64,000 nucleotides of DNA, taken from the NCBI GenBank assembly GCA_037074615.1, contig CM073537.1:13349989-13413988 (forward strand), given 5' to 3'. Every line of letters begins with the position of its first letter. Within the stretch, counting starts at the first letter, position 1. Below the pieces are notes generated by a model. That model did not search any database. It was not told where the DNA came from and saw only the letters and a list, made by a program, of their open reading frames with translations. Below, one piece after another: positions 35,436 through 46,320 of this stretch. A program made the position numbers and the translations under genes. This stretch comes from Leucaena leucocephala. Taxonomy: Eukaryota; Streptophyta; Magnoliopsida; Fabales; Fabaceae.

Positions 35436-37423
35436 TCAATATTTTCTTAATATAGTAGATGACTATTCTAGGGCAACATGGATATTTTTTATAAGACATA
35501 AATCTAACACAACATTAAATATTAAGCAATTCGTTACATATATATTTATTCAATGCAATTAAAGAATTTTTTTGGTTTGATACAAATATTGAAGGTAAGA
35601 TAATTGAAATGAACAACCTACAAATGAAGAATTTAGATTAAATGAACAACTAAGACAAGGGATAAATATTGATCATGACACTTTACCTATTGATTATGAC
35701 ACTTTACGTCCTTTGGCACCTAATATCTCTCAAGCAGGAAGAGATATGAGACCACCAATATGGGCAAAGTACTATGTGTTTAATGATATAATTAAAGAAA
35801 GAGGTGGAAAGAAAAATAATTGCATATATCCAATAGAAAATTATATCTCTTACAATAATATTTCTACTTCTTATATGTTCAATTGATTCTATTTCTAAAC
35901 TAGGGTCTTATAATGAGGCTGTAAAGGACTCAAACTGGGTAAAGGCAATGGAACTAGAGATTCGTGCTTTAGAAGATAACAAGACATGTGACATTGTCCC
36001 TTTACCCAAAAGAAAGCAGCCTATAGGTTGCAAATGGGTTTTCAAAATCAAATATACACCTATGGGGGAAATAGATAAATATAAAACTAGGTTGGTTGCA
36101 AAGGGTTATACCCAATGAGAAGGAATTGACTATCATGAAACTTTTTTCCATGTTGTAAAGATGATAATTGTAAGAATAGTACTTAAAATTGCAGAACTTA
36201 ATGACTAAAATTTATATCAAATTGATGTCCACAAAACTTTCTTGCTGGGTGATCTAAATGAAGAAGTCTACATGACCATACCCCAAGGTTTTAAAAGCAA
36301 GGGGAGAATATGGTATGTAGACTAAATAAGTCATTGTATGGGCTTAAATAAGCCTCAAGGAAGTAGAACTCAAAGATGTCCATGGTTTTAATAAAAGGAG
36401 GTTTCAAGCAGAGTAAGTATGATTACTCTTTAAATGTCAAGAAATATAGTGATGGCATACTATTACTCATCACTAGAAATTTTGAACAAAGAATTAAAGA
36501 AGTAAAAAGCTTTCTTCATGACGGTTTCAAAATCAAGAATTTAGGTCTAATGAAATATTTTTTGGGAATTAAGGTAGCTAGGTCTAAGAAGGTAATCATC
36601 CTTTCACAACAAAAATATATACTTGATTTGTTTGTTGATACAGGGATGAGTGGTTGCAGACCCTCGACAGTATCAATGCAACAACATCTAAAACTATTGG
36701 CTTATGAAGAAGGGAAAGATCGAAAGGACAATTTGTTGGACCCAGAAAGATATAGAAAGCTGGTAGGTAGATTAATATGTCTTACTTTTAGTAGGCCTAA
36801 CATTTCTTTGTCTGTGTAGTGTTTGGGCTAGTTTATGCAGACGCCTATAAAGTCACATATGGAAGCTATACTTGTTGTGATCAAATACTTGAAACAATCA
36901 CCTGGGCTTGGGACGTTGCTTAGCTCAGAAGGAGGCTTGGAGTTGAAGTGTTTTTGTGACTCAGACTAGGGGTCTTGTGGAACTACAAGAAGGTCTGTAA
37001 CAAGGTATCTCTTCAAGTTAGTTGGTTCACTTATAACTTGGAAGACAAAGAAGCAAGGGATAGTATAAAGGTCATTTATAGAGGCGAAATATAGGGCGTT
37101 AGGAGCTGCAATATCTGAAATCATTTGGGTGATCGGATTGCTCAAGGATATGAATATACAGCAAAGAGAACCTGTTAAGGTGTATTGTGATAGCAAGGCT
37201 ACTATTCATATAGCAGTAAACCCGGTGTTTCATGAAAGGACGAAACACTTATTGTCATTTTGTAAGGAAGAAAGTGACAGGAGGAGTAATCATGTTACAA
37301 TATGTGAGGTCAATAAATCAAGAAGCTGACTTACTTACCAAGGCTATGAGCAAGGAAATTCAATCCAAACTGCTTGTCAAGTTAGGAACTATTTATTTAT
37401 TTAACTTTCAACTTGAGAGGGAG
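35436..37423 (+). pseudogene. Copia-A integrase fragment, RT and RNase H; YVDD motif deleted
   Basis: Integrase resumes as 'YFLNIVDDYSRATWIFFIRH' and then is lost through a deletion (about 35560-35640), so the catalytic core is missing. RT text is readable from about 35910 ('WVKAMELEIRALEDNKTCDIVPLP', 'GCKWVFKIKY', 'RLVAKGYTQ') with several stops. In 36376-36819 the sequence runs from 'DGILLLI' straight to 'FEQRIKEVKSFL', so the catalytic YVDD and its neighbours are absent. RNase H is recognisable as CDSD, 'EPVKVYCDSKATIHIAVNPVFHERTK' in part, and 'EADLLTKAMS'. The purine tract GAGAGGGAG ends the region. Confidence 0.88.
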
Positions 37424-37665
37424 TGATAGAAACAAGTGTATAATTAGTTTGAAGAATACAGTTTATTGTAGACAGTATGTAATTGTTAGATAATTGTTTT
37501 CTTATTGACCTTAGGAATTATGAGCCCAATGGATTCACTATATATATATATGTGGTGTAATGTGTACTAATCGTGTACTAGTTATTTTCTATGATCATGT
37601 ACTAGTTGTTTTCTATAATTAATGAGAACTTCATAATTCTCCAATTTCTTCAGTGTGGATTAACA
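37424..37665 (+). repeat. Copia-A 3' LTR
   Basis: The 242-bp LTR is homologous to 19095-19309 and ends TTAACA. It is longer because a 26-base segment around 'CGTGTACTAGTTATTTTCTAT' is duplicated next to itself, and a TA run is expanded. Overall divergence from the 5' LTR is about 10 percent by eye. Confidence 0.88.
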
Positions 37666-37670
37666 AGGAG

Positions 37671-38517
37671 AAAGTTGTAGAGATTCCACGCACCACCCTC
37701 ATCCTCCATTCATACTCCACTTCAACAAATACCTTCTTCTCCCTTCTTTCGCAACTTGGGACAAGGTTCATATGATTAAATGAAATGCTCGTTAATTTTC
37801 AAATGGAATAATTGGTCTACATTTGGTTATGACTACATTACTCGTCTAGACTTGATTATATCAGATCATAGTTGATGAGCTTAGTCATAAATGAGTTAAA
37901 AATTGATAGACTAAGAGATTAATTTTTCTTAATTTTAACTTATAGGTTTTATGGAATTTCATTTATAAAAATGTATGGGTATTAAAAAGGAAGAAAATTC
38001 TACAAAGTCGACAAAATTCTATAAATTAAAATTAATGGTTTTTATATGTAAAGAAATACCTATAATAGACCAAACATAATGGTTCAACTTAAATAAAATA
38101 AACTATAGAAACCTAATTCAAAATTGAAATAAACTATAAAAACCTACGAATTAATTTTTACTATATATATACATATACAGATAAATTAATTAGTTAATTA
38201 GACCTTTTGAGCTACAAGATACAAGCAGGGAAGTAAAATGGCTAGGTCTTTTAAATATAATATTCTAAGTTCGAACTAGGACGTATATACGGAAAAGACT
38301 TTATTATATGAGACAAAATCCACTTCCATGATTTTTACACCTTAAAATAATTAATCTCTAATTATAAGCTGAGAATACTACCTAGACTCTAAAAGAACAT
38401 GGACGTCACTTTGACAAAAGATTGACTTCTTTTATTTTTTATACATGTGAACTTAGTCTGACTTCACATGTTAAATTGAGAAGTTTCATTGCACTAACTG
38501 CAACAAAACATACACAC

Positions 38518-38552
<35 letters not shown>

Positions 38553-39740
38553 ATATTTTGAAATATTATTTTAACAAATATATATACATATTTAATTTCA
38601 AAAATATAATAAATAAGTTTACAAACAATAAAAGTATAAAATGTAAAAAAAATTAATTATATATATATCAACTAATATTTTGGTAATTTAAATGATTTTC
38701 AAACAATATTTATATTTGTTAAAGACAAGTATTTTAGCCTAAAATATGTTAATTAACAGTCAAATAATAGTTGAATGGATGTTACATAATTTTTTATTTC
38801 ATGGGAGTTTATATATATTTTTAAAAATATAAGGGATGTTTTGTAATTGAGGTAAATATACATTACAAAAATATTACATTTGATACTTTTTTTTTTATAC
38901 ATATTATATTTGATACTTTTTTTCTTGGTCCCCCCAAAACCGTTTTAAGAGTAAGCCCAAAACTAGCATAGAATATTTTAGCTGGTCCCCACTCCCCCAA
39001 ATCCATTTTTAACTCACTCAGATCTTGGATGATTTCTTATTAGGGTTTAGGTCCAATCAATATTTTTTTGTATGGGCTTCAGCCCTTCTCGATTTCTTAA
39101 CCCAAATAATGCAACGGACCCACCACCCTCCCTCAATAATTAATATACATATTATAATTATTTCTAAATTTTATATTATTATTATTTATAATTCACCTAT
39201 TCATATTATAAAATTATTTTTAAATATAAATAATTATTATTGAAAAAAATAAGTTCTTTTTTTTACCTCTAGGTGTTTTTGATATATATATATATATATA
39301 TATATAATAAGGATAAATTCACCATTCTTTTGAGCAAAATGCTATAAATAGGAAAAAATTCCTCATATTCAAGGGTGACAAATATTTATACAAAGACCAA
39401 ATTTCGGGATTCAAACTTATACTCTCCTGACAAACAGTAAAATCACTTATTACCTCAACCAATAGTTTATTAATAGACATATTCTTTTTTAGGTGTTGTT
39501 ATTTTGGTTTGACGTAGAAGCACGGTCATTTTTTATGTGTAAGTGCGCGTATAGTAGTGTTGAAAAAAGAGAACTTCAGTACTTAGAAATGAAACATTTT
39601 TAAAACGTAGGTTATGGTTGCAATGGACTCAATTTTTGTAACAAGTAATAATATTGAATGCAAAAACTATAAATAAACGGATCCAATCATCCAATTAATT
39701 GTGCAATCCTTTATTATTTCAACGCAACGGTATATTATTC

Positions 39741-39779
<39 letters not shown>

Positions 39780-39795
39780 AATGAAGGAGCAAAGT
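37671..39795. other. Intergenic, AT-rich, with a SINE-like copy and microsatellites
   Basis: No gene is supported. A SINE-like repeat lies at 38228-38391. (TA)n runs lie at about 38520-38550 and 39281-39305. A compound (AT)n(AG)n run lies at 39740-39779, inside what would be the 3' untranslated region of phytocyanin 2. A stretch near 39410-39470 resembles a decayed repeat with a tRNA-like B-box on the minus strand. Confidence 0.6.
38228..38391 (+). mobile_element. SINE-like copy (older)
   Basis: It matches the SINE at 58002-58172 along its length: 'TAAGTTCGAACTAGG' (a B-box-like element), 'GGAAAAGACTTTATT', 'CCTTAAAATAATTAATCTCTA'. No clear target duplication is seen, and divergence is higher than in the other copy. 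Confidence 0.6.
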
Positions 39796-40950
39796 TTAGA
39801 GAAATGGTTCTTCACATGAGGGTGAAGAAGAAGATGGTGCAGGTGAAGGAGAAGGAGAAGCAGAAGCAGAAGCTGTGACATTAACGCTAAGCTTTTGGCC
39901 ACTGTTACAGTGACCTGTGAAAGCACATCCAAAGTAAAATTCACCGGTTCGGTTGAGAGTCACTCTTGCCGGTCCAGTGTTGAGAACTTGTATAGGGTTC
40001 GTGAAGTTGCATTTCTCAAAGTTGGCCTGAGTCAATATGGCTACCACATGTCTTCCGGTAGGAAAGTTGAACACTGCAAAAATAAAAATAGCAAAAGAAA
40101 TGAGTAAGTATGTTCACTAGGGATATCTAATGCCTTTTTTTTTATTTTAGTTTTTCTTTCATTTTTTTATTAAGATATTCTGAAATCCTACGATTATGCA
40201 ATCGTACACCTAGTTGACTAATTAGAAAATGAATTGAATATATATATATTATACAAACCTAATATACATAATATATTAGGTTTTTGATAGAGCATAATAA
40301 TATAATATAATTTATATAATTAACTACACTTCATAAGATAAAATTTGTTATTATTGTTGTACAGATAAGTAATGAAAAGGACTATTAATAAGGGAGTTTA
40401 TCTGTATAATTAAATATAAGAGTTTAAAGGATTTTATAGTAAAATTTTAAATTTTAAAAAAGGTTATATATAGGTAACATAAAATTCATGAGAGTTTTTA
40501 CAATTTCACCAAAATTTAAATAAAATTGAACGAATGCATGAACACAGGACATCAAAATGTCTATTTTGCTTAAAGATTTGACTCTATTTGTTTTTCTTCT
40601 AAGCACATATATATCCATTTATTAGAATTAGTCATATTTAAAGTATTATCGGACACTAAATATGAACATATCTTCTAGCAAAAATTTTAATTTTAATTTA
40701 CTATATTATAAAAAATTAACTTTTTTTGTTAAACTGGATTCGGATTGGTGAAAGATTTGAATTTGATTTAGGTACCTAGAGTGTCGTTGACTTTGAAAGT
40801 GAGATTGTTGGCCCAGTTGGAATAGAAAGAAGCGCCACCAGGAGGATTATTGATCCACCCTATGGAATCACCCACTGTGAAATCTTCGGCTTCTGTTGTG
40901 TGTAGGCAAATTGCCACCACAAGAATTGCCACTTTCACTAACTTAGCCAT
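39796..40950 (-). CDS. Phytocyanin 2, stellacyanin/mavicyanin-like, no GPI tail
   Basis: Exons 40950-40776 and 40073-39796 (intron 40074-40775, 702 bp, CTAG|GTACCT donor, TTTGCAG acceptor, phase 1 as in phytocyanin 1) encode 150 residues. A signal peptide ends near TTEA. The copper ligands are His in GRHVV, Cys in FGCAF, His in GHC and Gln in NSGQK. The two paralogues share most of the domain, including GPARVTLNRTGEFYF. After an Ala/Ser/Pro-rich segment the protein stops at CEEPFL, with no hydrophobic anchor. The downstream DNA 'CTCCTTCATTTCT' matches the end of paralogue 1, so the anchor-coding DNA was deleted or frame-shifted. The product is probably a soluble apoplastic protein, or the gene is decaying. 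Confidence 0.88.
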
Positions 40951-41056
40951 CTCTACGTGATAATATGTGATCTCAAGTCGTCTCTCTGAGCGCTTTGTAA
41001 ATCAATGCTTCAGCTTGAAGATGTGTGCGTGTGTATATATATACACACTACAGCTT
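40951..41056 (-). promoter_or_regulatory. Core promoter and leader of phytocyanin 2
   Basis: A TATA-like run (GTATATATATAC, symmetric) is at 41032-41043, about 85 bases before the ATG. 'TATGTGATCTCAAGTCGTC' near the ATG matches the phytocyanin 1 leader. The Tourist-like MITE begins directly upstream at 41057, so distal promoter sequence was displaced by it. Confidence 0.55.
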
Positions 41057-41301
41057 TTAAGGGTATGTTTGATATGAGGGAATAGAGTGGAGTTGAGGAG
41101 TAGGGGAAATGTTAACGAGTTCGATTAAAAAAGTTGGAGAAATATAGTTGAAAGCTTCTAATTAATTTTTTCTTATTTTTTATTTTATATTTTCTCTTTA
41201 TTAAAATTTTATAACCCCACTCCTCCAATTTCTTTTAAATTGAGGTCAATAAAAATTTCCTTCCCCTCCCTTTCATTTCCCTCACACCAAACATATCCTT
41301 A
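41057..41301. mobile_element. Tourist-like MITE upstream of phytocyanin 2
   Basis: The ends are inverted repeats: TTAAGGGTATGTTTGATATG at the left, and the right end reads TTAAGGATATGTTTGGTGTG on the minus strand. The purine-rich GAGGGAATAGAGTGGAG is matched by a pyrimidine-rich partner. GGGTATGTTTG-type ends with TAA/TTA duplications are typical of PIF/Harbinger-derived Tourist MITEs. It is about 245 bp and has no coding capacity. Confidence 0.75.
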
Positions 41302-41627
41302 AATGGTATTTTAATTTTCATATGCAGAAGTGGTAGGGGAAAAATCAAAATATTGATATGGTCCAAAAATGCATGATTATATATAGCTAATAAGCTTCCT
41401 TTTGGGGCATAAAGGAGGGGGGGAAATCAACCCAAATAACGCCATAAAATGACCAGGTTAGTAAAACATTGATTCTGTGCATGTATTGCGTACTAATTAA
41501 TCGGCATTGACTACGATCAATTAATCTTAGTTCCACGTTTTGGACTATATCAATATGTAACGATAAATTCTCCAGGCTCCATAAGCACGAAAAAAAACAA
41601 AGGTTTTTGTCTAAAAAAATATGACAA
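41302..41627. other. Intergenic stretch, nothing recognised
   Basis: No domain, RNA or repeat was recognised between the MITEs. Confidence 0.5.
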
Positions 41628-42075
41628 AAATGCACATTTAGTTTTTAACTTTACATAAAGTTTCATTTTACTCCCTTAATTTTTATTTTTATTTTGCTAT
41701 AGGAACCAATCTTAGTTAAGGCGTTGTCGAGTATTAGATATAAGCAACAAAAGTTCACATCTTGGTTTGCCATGTTCTTATCGATTAAACCCTTGCTCTA
41801 GGTCCAACTCCCCCTTGGTCCCTTAATTTTATAGTATCTGTTAGGTCTTTTGTTTTAACTCTAACATTGTTAATAAAGAATGTTACATTAAAATGTTAAA
41901 TGTTAACAAAATATTCTCAAAGATAATATATTAAAGTTAATTTTAAATAATAATGATTGTTGCAAGAATAATTTCAGACTAACATTATTAAAATTAAATG
42001 ATTGAAAAGATACTTTTTTAAAAATTAAAGAATCAAACTAAAAATTTGTATAAAGTTTGAGGGCCAAATAGCAAA
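41628..42075. repeat. Foldback MITE-like repeat, copy 1 (family with 46968-47275 and 59535-59865)
   Basis: The left end 'GCACATTTAGTTTTTAACTTTACATAAAGTTT' (in part) and the right end 'TATAAAGTTTGAGGGCCAAATAGC' are imperfect inverted repeats. The inside 'AAATAATAATGATTG' is shared with the other two copies. About 145 extra bases (near 41690-41820) look like a later insertion, flanked by two copies of a 'CCCTTAATTTT' string. Confidence 0.6.
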
Positions 42076-42798
42076 TATATATAGACTTTTAACAAAAAAA
42101 AAAACAATGTTTCAAATAATAACACTGTCATATAATCTCTACAGATATGAATGTGAAGTTGGTTGGTACATATTTTTGACCTTGACCAATATGTACATAT
42201 TTTATGAGTAAAAAATGGATGCCTATTCATTTGCTTCATTCAATGAATATAGCTTGAAAATGATTCATGCATGTGTACCAATATAAAGCACCTTAACACC
42301 TATAACTCTATTAAATTCCTATTGGACAATTATCAAGTTGTTGCCATCACTTTAAGCTGACAGGGTGGAAAAACATGTTATTAATGTATATTGACAATAT
42401 TATTATTATTTAAAAATATATCTTGAAAATATGTTATACATTGAGGGTATTACTAATTAATTTTTAATAATATCTTTAAAACAAAGAAAATTACCCAATG
42501 CTCGTGTGTGTATCAGTGTATATGTAGATACACGCGCGTGTATAATTGCATGAAAATATTAAACATATAGTAATTATATATACATTTATTATTTATTTTC
42601 CGAGAGGGGAAGATATGTAAGTTATAGAAATTAATAATATTAATTATATATAATTTACATTATATTAGGAATGCAATATAAATTAATAATGGGTTAAAGT
42701 ATAAATTTATTCCGAAAGTTTTCACTCACGAGCAAGGCTATTCAGAATTTTTTTTTGGGCTAAAAGTCATTTCAAAAGTTTCTAAAATGTATCAATAT
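42076..42798. other. Intergenic, AT-rich
   Basis: There are only AT-rich sequence and short ACACGCGTGT-like patches. No gene is seen. Confidence 0.5.
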
Positions 42799-43800
42799 TC
42801 ATTACAAAAAAATTGACTTTCAATTGAGACAAAAGTCGCCTCTAAAAGTGCAAAAGTCACCGCTGAGTCGTCACCTATGAGATTATTGCCTATAATCATT
42901 GGTGACGACAATTGAAAGTCACCGCTGAAGGTCAACAATCAACAGTAACCCCCCTGAAAGTTCAACAGAAGGTGTCAAAATGCATGTCGTCGCCAAAGGC
43001 AAAGCAAAGGTGGCGACAAAAGATGTCACCACCTAAAAGAGAATAAGCGGCTACTTAAAAGCCTAAAAGGGAATTAGTGGCTGCTAAACTATTACCGCCT
43101 CATGTTGTATCAGCAACAGTATTCTATGTAGCTGCCTAAAGTAGAATCTGCATAAATTATTTCGTCACAGAAAGTAATTAGTTACTATTTTCCTAATTTT
43201 TCTTAAACGAAAGCCCGTAATGTGCTAATAAATATAAAAATAAAATAGTAAATAACTAAATAAAGCAAAGTCTAATAATATTAATGAATAATTTACTGTC
43301 ATCCTTTTAAAATATTATAGTACTTCAATTACTTAAGCACATTTAAAAATAAAATAAAATAATTTAGTTGAAACATAAATATTAATATGGAAGGACCAAT
43401 GTTAGGAGTAGAAGAAGTAGGCGAATCTGGATGCCCCTTTATATCAAGGCAGTGAATTGAGCTTGTATCCTTTATCACATTTGTTCTTTTAGTCTTTGTT
43501 CAAATTGCATACGCTCTTCTTCCATATTTACACACTCTACTACAAACTTTTCTTCCATTTTTTCTCTCTCCTCTTGATTTTTTTTATCAAATTCTTCCTA
43601 CAATTGTGTATGCATACTTTACACAATTGAACTATCATTAAATTGAGGGCAATTTCTCTTCCTTAAAGGCTCCGCTCCATACCCTCTCTCTCTTATATAT
43701 CCTGACCTCTCACTAAGAACATCCACCAATATTTTATCTGAGATTATTCGAGCATCGCTCTCTAAATCTTGGTATTGTTACTAAGAAAGTTTATGCATAC
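42799..43800 (-). mobile_element. CACTA-type relic with En/Spm transposase fragment
   Basis: The block starts at about 42799 with CATTACAAAAAAATTGAC, one base from the CACTACAAAAA terminus of CACTA elements, followed by about 300 bases of repeated GTCRCC/AAAGTC motifs like subterminal repeats. On the minus strand, about 43800-43480, the frame reads 'ISDKILVDVLSERSGYIRERGYG' in part, then a charged helix 'EERMQFEQRLKEQ', resembling the C-terminus of plant En/Spm (Transposase_24) proteins, with stops at two places. No right terminus was identified. The element is therefore truncated or rearranged. Confidence 0.55.
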
Positions 43801-45387
43801 GAACCTATAATAAAAACAAAAAAAAAACTAATTAATTAAAAATAAAATTAACTCAAAATTTTGTAGCGGTTACCCCGACTGTTACATAGGTTAAGTTTAA
43901 CTATTAATTGATAAAATATATTTCCTTATTAACTGTTCATTTCAAAAATTACAAAAATATATTTCAGGTTGTAAAGTGAACAATAAAAAAATAAGAAGTA
44001 GCAGATCGATGGAGGAGGAGCTTAAATTAGCTAAAGAGTAATGAAGAAGAAGATTTGATCATTGCATGCAGGACATGCTGAGGAAGATTGCCAAGAACAA
44101 GGCGTTGGCAATCATCTGCTACCATACTCTAGCGACAACAAGATAGGCGGATACCTCTTCAATTTTCTCTTTTGTCACACAATATGCTTCCATGTAACAG
44201 CTGAGTTTTCAGGTTGCGCACTTTGCGGTGACGAATGTGCTAAAACGCGATGTTTCATTTAGGGGGGTTTGCCGTAGCAAACATGAAAAAAATTAAATAA
44301 ACATCTTACGCTTTGGCGACATTTAAATAAAAGAGAAATTTGAGAGAGAAAAGATGCTATGCTAGGGCACAAATCTTTGAGATAGTTCTTGACATTCTAG
44401 GAGGTCCGACCTCATCGGTAAGCAGATCTAATCCTTCCAAATCAATTTACTCGAGTAGTTTCTTTAGTTTTCTTATCTAGAGTTGCTTTTGGGAATCCCG
44501 GTTGGAAAATCTTTGTAAAACCTCCATCTAGCCCATTCGAAATCATTCTGTGTTTACGCTTTGAATATGATAGACTATCTAAAGAGTTCGGAGGACTCCT
44601 TTCGTAGTTCGGGGTTAGACTGAGCAAGATCAAGTAACTCTGAGTCACTCAAGAAAGTCCTTAGAGGTCGTTTTTATTCCCATAGTAATTTTAGGTGACA
44701 AATTTCTAATTGATTGTTATCCAAACGTTGTAGATCAGATGTGATTACCGTTTGGACCTAGAGCTCAGAGATCGATATTATGGTAATCTCTTGGTATAAG
44801 GTAACCAGAATTCTGCTTACTTTATCTGCTGGTATCTCCTATGATTTCTTTTTAAAATATGAATCATTCTGAGAGCAAATTCTCTATTGTTTTGTGAAAA
44901 GATTCAATAAGAATCATGTAAAAACTTTCTGAATTTCAAACTAGCCTGGTGGGATTTATTTTTGAGTAAAAAAGTATTGTTTTACCGAACCCTATAGGGA
45001 TTAGATATAAGGCATTTTTTTTTTTTGAAAAAATCGAATCTATTGCAAACTATGCAATTCGTCGCTGCGAACGTGCGTTTTGCTCGCCACGATGATGAAC
45101 TTTGCTCGCCACAGTGGGGTCCTTGTTCATCATGGTGAACGGTCCAGAATGAATATTACTTAATTTGTTTTTGTGTTGTGTGCTAGGATCTATGTTGTAA
45201 TGTTAATAAGTTATGTATGAAATGTGAGCATGTGAAATACTGCAGGATGTGTGTGGTACTGTAACCACCTGGCACGGTTGCCATATGGCGCTCCATGGCT
45301 AATACCTTTCATTGTCATGACAGTAACCCTCGGCCTGCGAGACTCTAGTGGTATACCCGTATATAATAACTAATAACTCTGACAAAT
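43801..45387. other. Intergenic; possibly a degraded LTR at about 44660-45380
   Basis: A TGTAGCGGTTA-like motif at 43862 matches the subterminal repeats of the CACTA element at 48319. From about 44660 the base composition becomes balanced, with text ('TTTGCTCGCCAC' twice near 45090 and 45110, 'GTAACCACCTGGCACGG') that looks like LTR sequence, but no ends or target duplication were found. Open frames here are short and without domains. Confidence 0.35.
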
Positions 45388-46320
45388 TAGCAATTACCCA
45401 CTCTTTTCACCAACAAGTTTGAGTGTAAAGCGCTGACTACTACATATATTAGTGAATACCCACTCTTTTCACCAAGTTAACTATAATATAACAATTGTGG
45501 TCAATAGCTATTGTATTGTAGTTAATAGAGAATATGTTATAGTCAAAGTCTTACCCCACAACTTTCTTAAAATTGCAACTGAATGTTAAACTTAGTGAAA
45601 AGAGTGGGTATTCGCCAATATATAATGGTTAATAGCTATTATATTATAGTTAATGGCTAACCTATTGTAGCCAATGCCTTACATAAGAGCTTTTTTAACT
45701 TGGTGAAAAGAAGGTGTAATTGCTAATATGTTATAGTCAATAACTATTATATCGTAGCTAGTGGTTAATCTATTATAGTCAGTGTCATAAATCAGAATCT
45801 TTTTAAACTTGTTGGGTGAAAGAGTGGATAATCACTAATTTATTATAGTCAATAGCTATCATATTATGGTTTTTTTTTAATAAAAGGCCAAATGATATTA
45901 ATAAATAAAATATAAAGTACATCATTATGCGGTATAAAAGGAGGAAACAAAGAAAATAAGTCAGCAGATACATAAGAAGGATTAACTACTACTACATACG
46001 AACTAGTAAATAAAGAGAGAAAGTTCCTAATGTCTTCCATGACAATATTTCCTGTTCCTTTCATTTGGCTGGTCATTTGAGCAAATTGCTTAACAGAGAC
46101 CAAAAGTTGCAGAGATGATTTCACAGGAGAGAAAAGAGAAAGATTTAATAATCCAAGAAAGAATGGAGCTAAAACACTTGTAATTAAATAAATGATCCTC
46201 CATTTGTCTCCTAACCCACTGAAAGTATTGATATAGTTAATGGATGATATGTTGTTGATCTAGTCAAAGCTTGGTAGTTATGTATTATTTTCCACTATTT
46301 TACCAATAAGTTTTAGTGAC
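45388..46320. repeat. Palindromic tandem array, about 110-bp unit, interrupted by a LINE tail
   Basis: The core CCCACTCTTTTCACCAA occurs in forward sense near 45398 and 45461. Its reverse complement TTGGTGAAAAGAGTGGG (diverged) starts near 45590, 45700 and 45812, spacing about 110. A decayed forward copy (CCACTATTTTACCAATAAG) is near 46293. Between cores runs 'ATAGTTAATGGCTAACCTATTGTAGCCA'-like text in part. The order is thus F F R R R, LINE, F. It is probably a nested or tandem MITE. Its family is not recognised. Confidence 0.7.
45869..46225 (-). mobile_element. 3' end of a LINE (minus orientation), probable
   Basis: On the minus strand it ends 'ATTTGGCCTTTTATTAAAAAAAA', an A-rich tail like that of plant L1 LINEs, and it sits inside the 110-bp array, which resumes at about 46230. 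A frame on the minus strand (46124-45864) is open but carries no domain I recognise. Target duplication is not clear. 5'-truncation would be normal for this class. Confidence 0.5.

Larger units (their letters stand above)
19095..37665 (+). mobile_element. Copia-A: old Copia retrotransposon containing three nested elements
   Basis: Related LTRs lie at 19095-19309 and 37424-37665 (both TGATAGAAAC...TTAAC). A primer-binding site TGGTACTAGAG follows the 5' LTR and the purine tract GAGAGGGAG precedes the 3' LTR. Flanks are GGGAG (19090-19094) and AGGAG (37666-37670), one mismatch. Its own internal DNA is 19310-20883, 25789-26064, 29209-29903 and 35436-37423. The other segments are Copia-B, a Gypsy solo LTR and a Gypsy element, each with a perfect 5-bp duplication. 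LTR divergence of about 10 percent by eye makes it the oldest member. Gag, protease, part of integrase, RT and RNase H are recognisable and all damaged. Confidence 0.88.

Noticed and set aside
39735..39944. Open frame overlapping the end of phytocyanin 2
   Set aside because: It is the wrong reading frame of exon 2, running into the (AG)n(AT)n repeat.
44062..44648. Two short open frames (66 and 68 codons)
   Set aside because: They have no domain, splice context or homology that I can recognise and lie in decayed repeat DNA.
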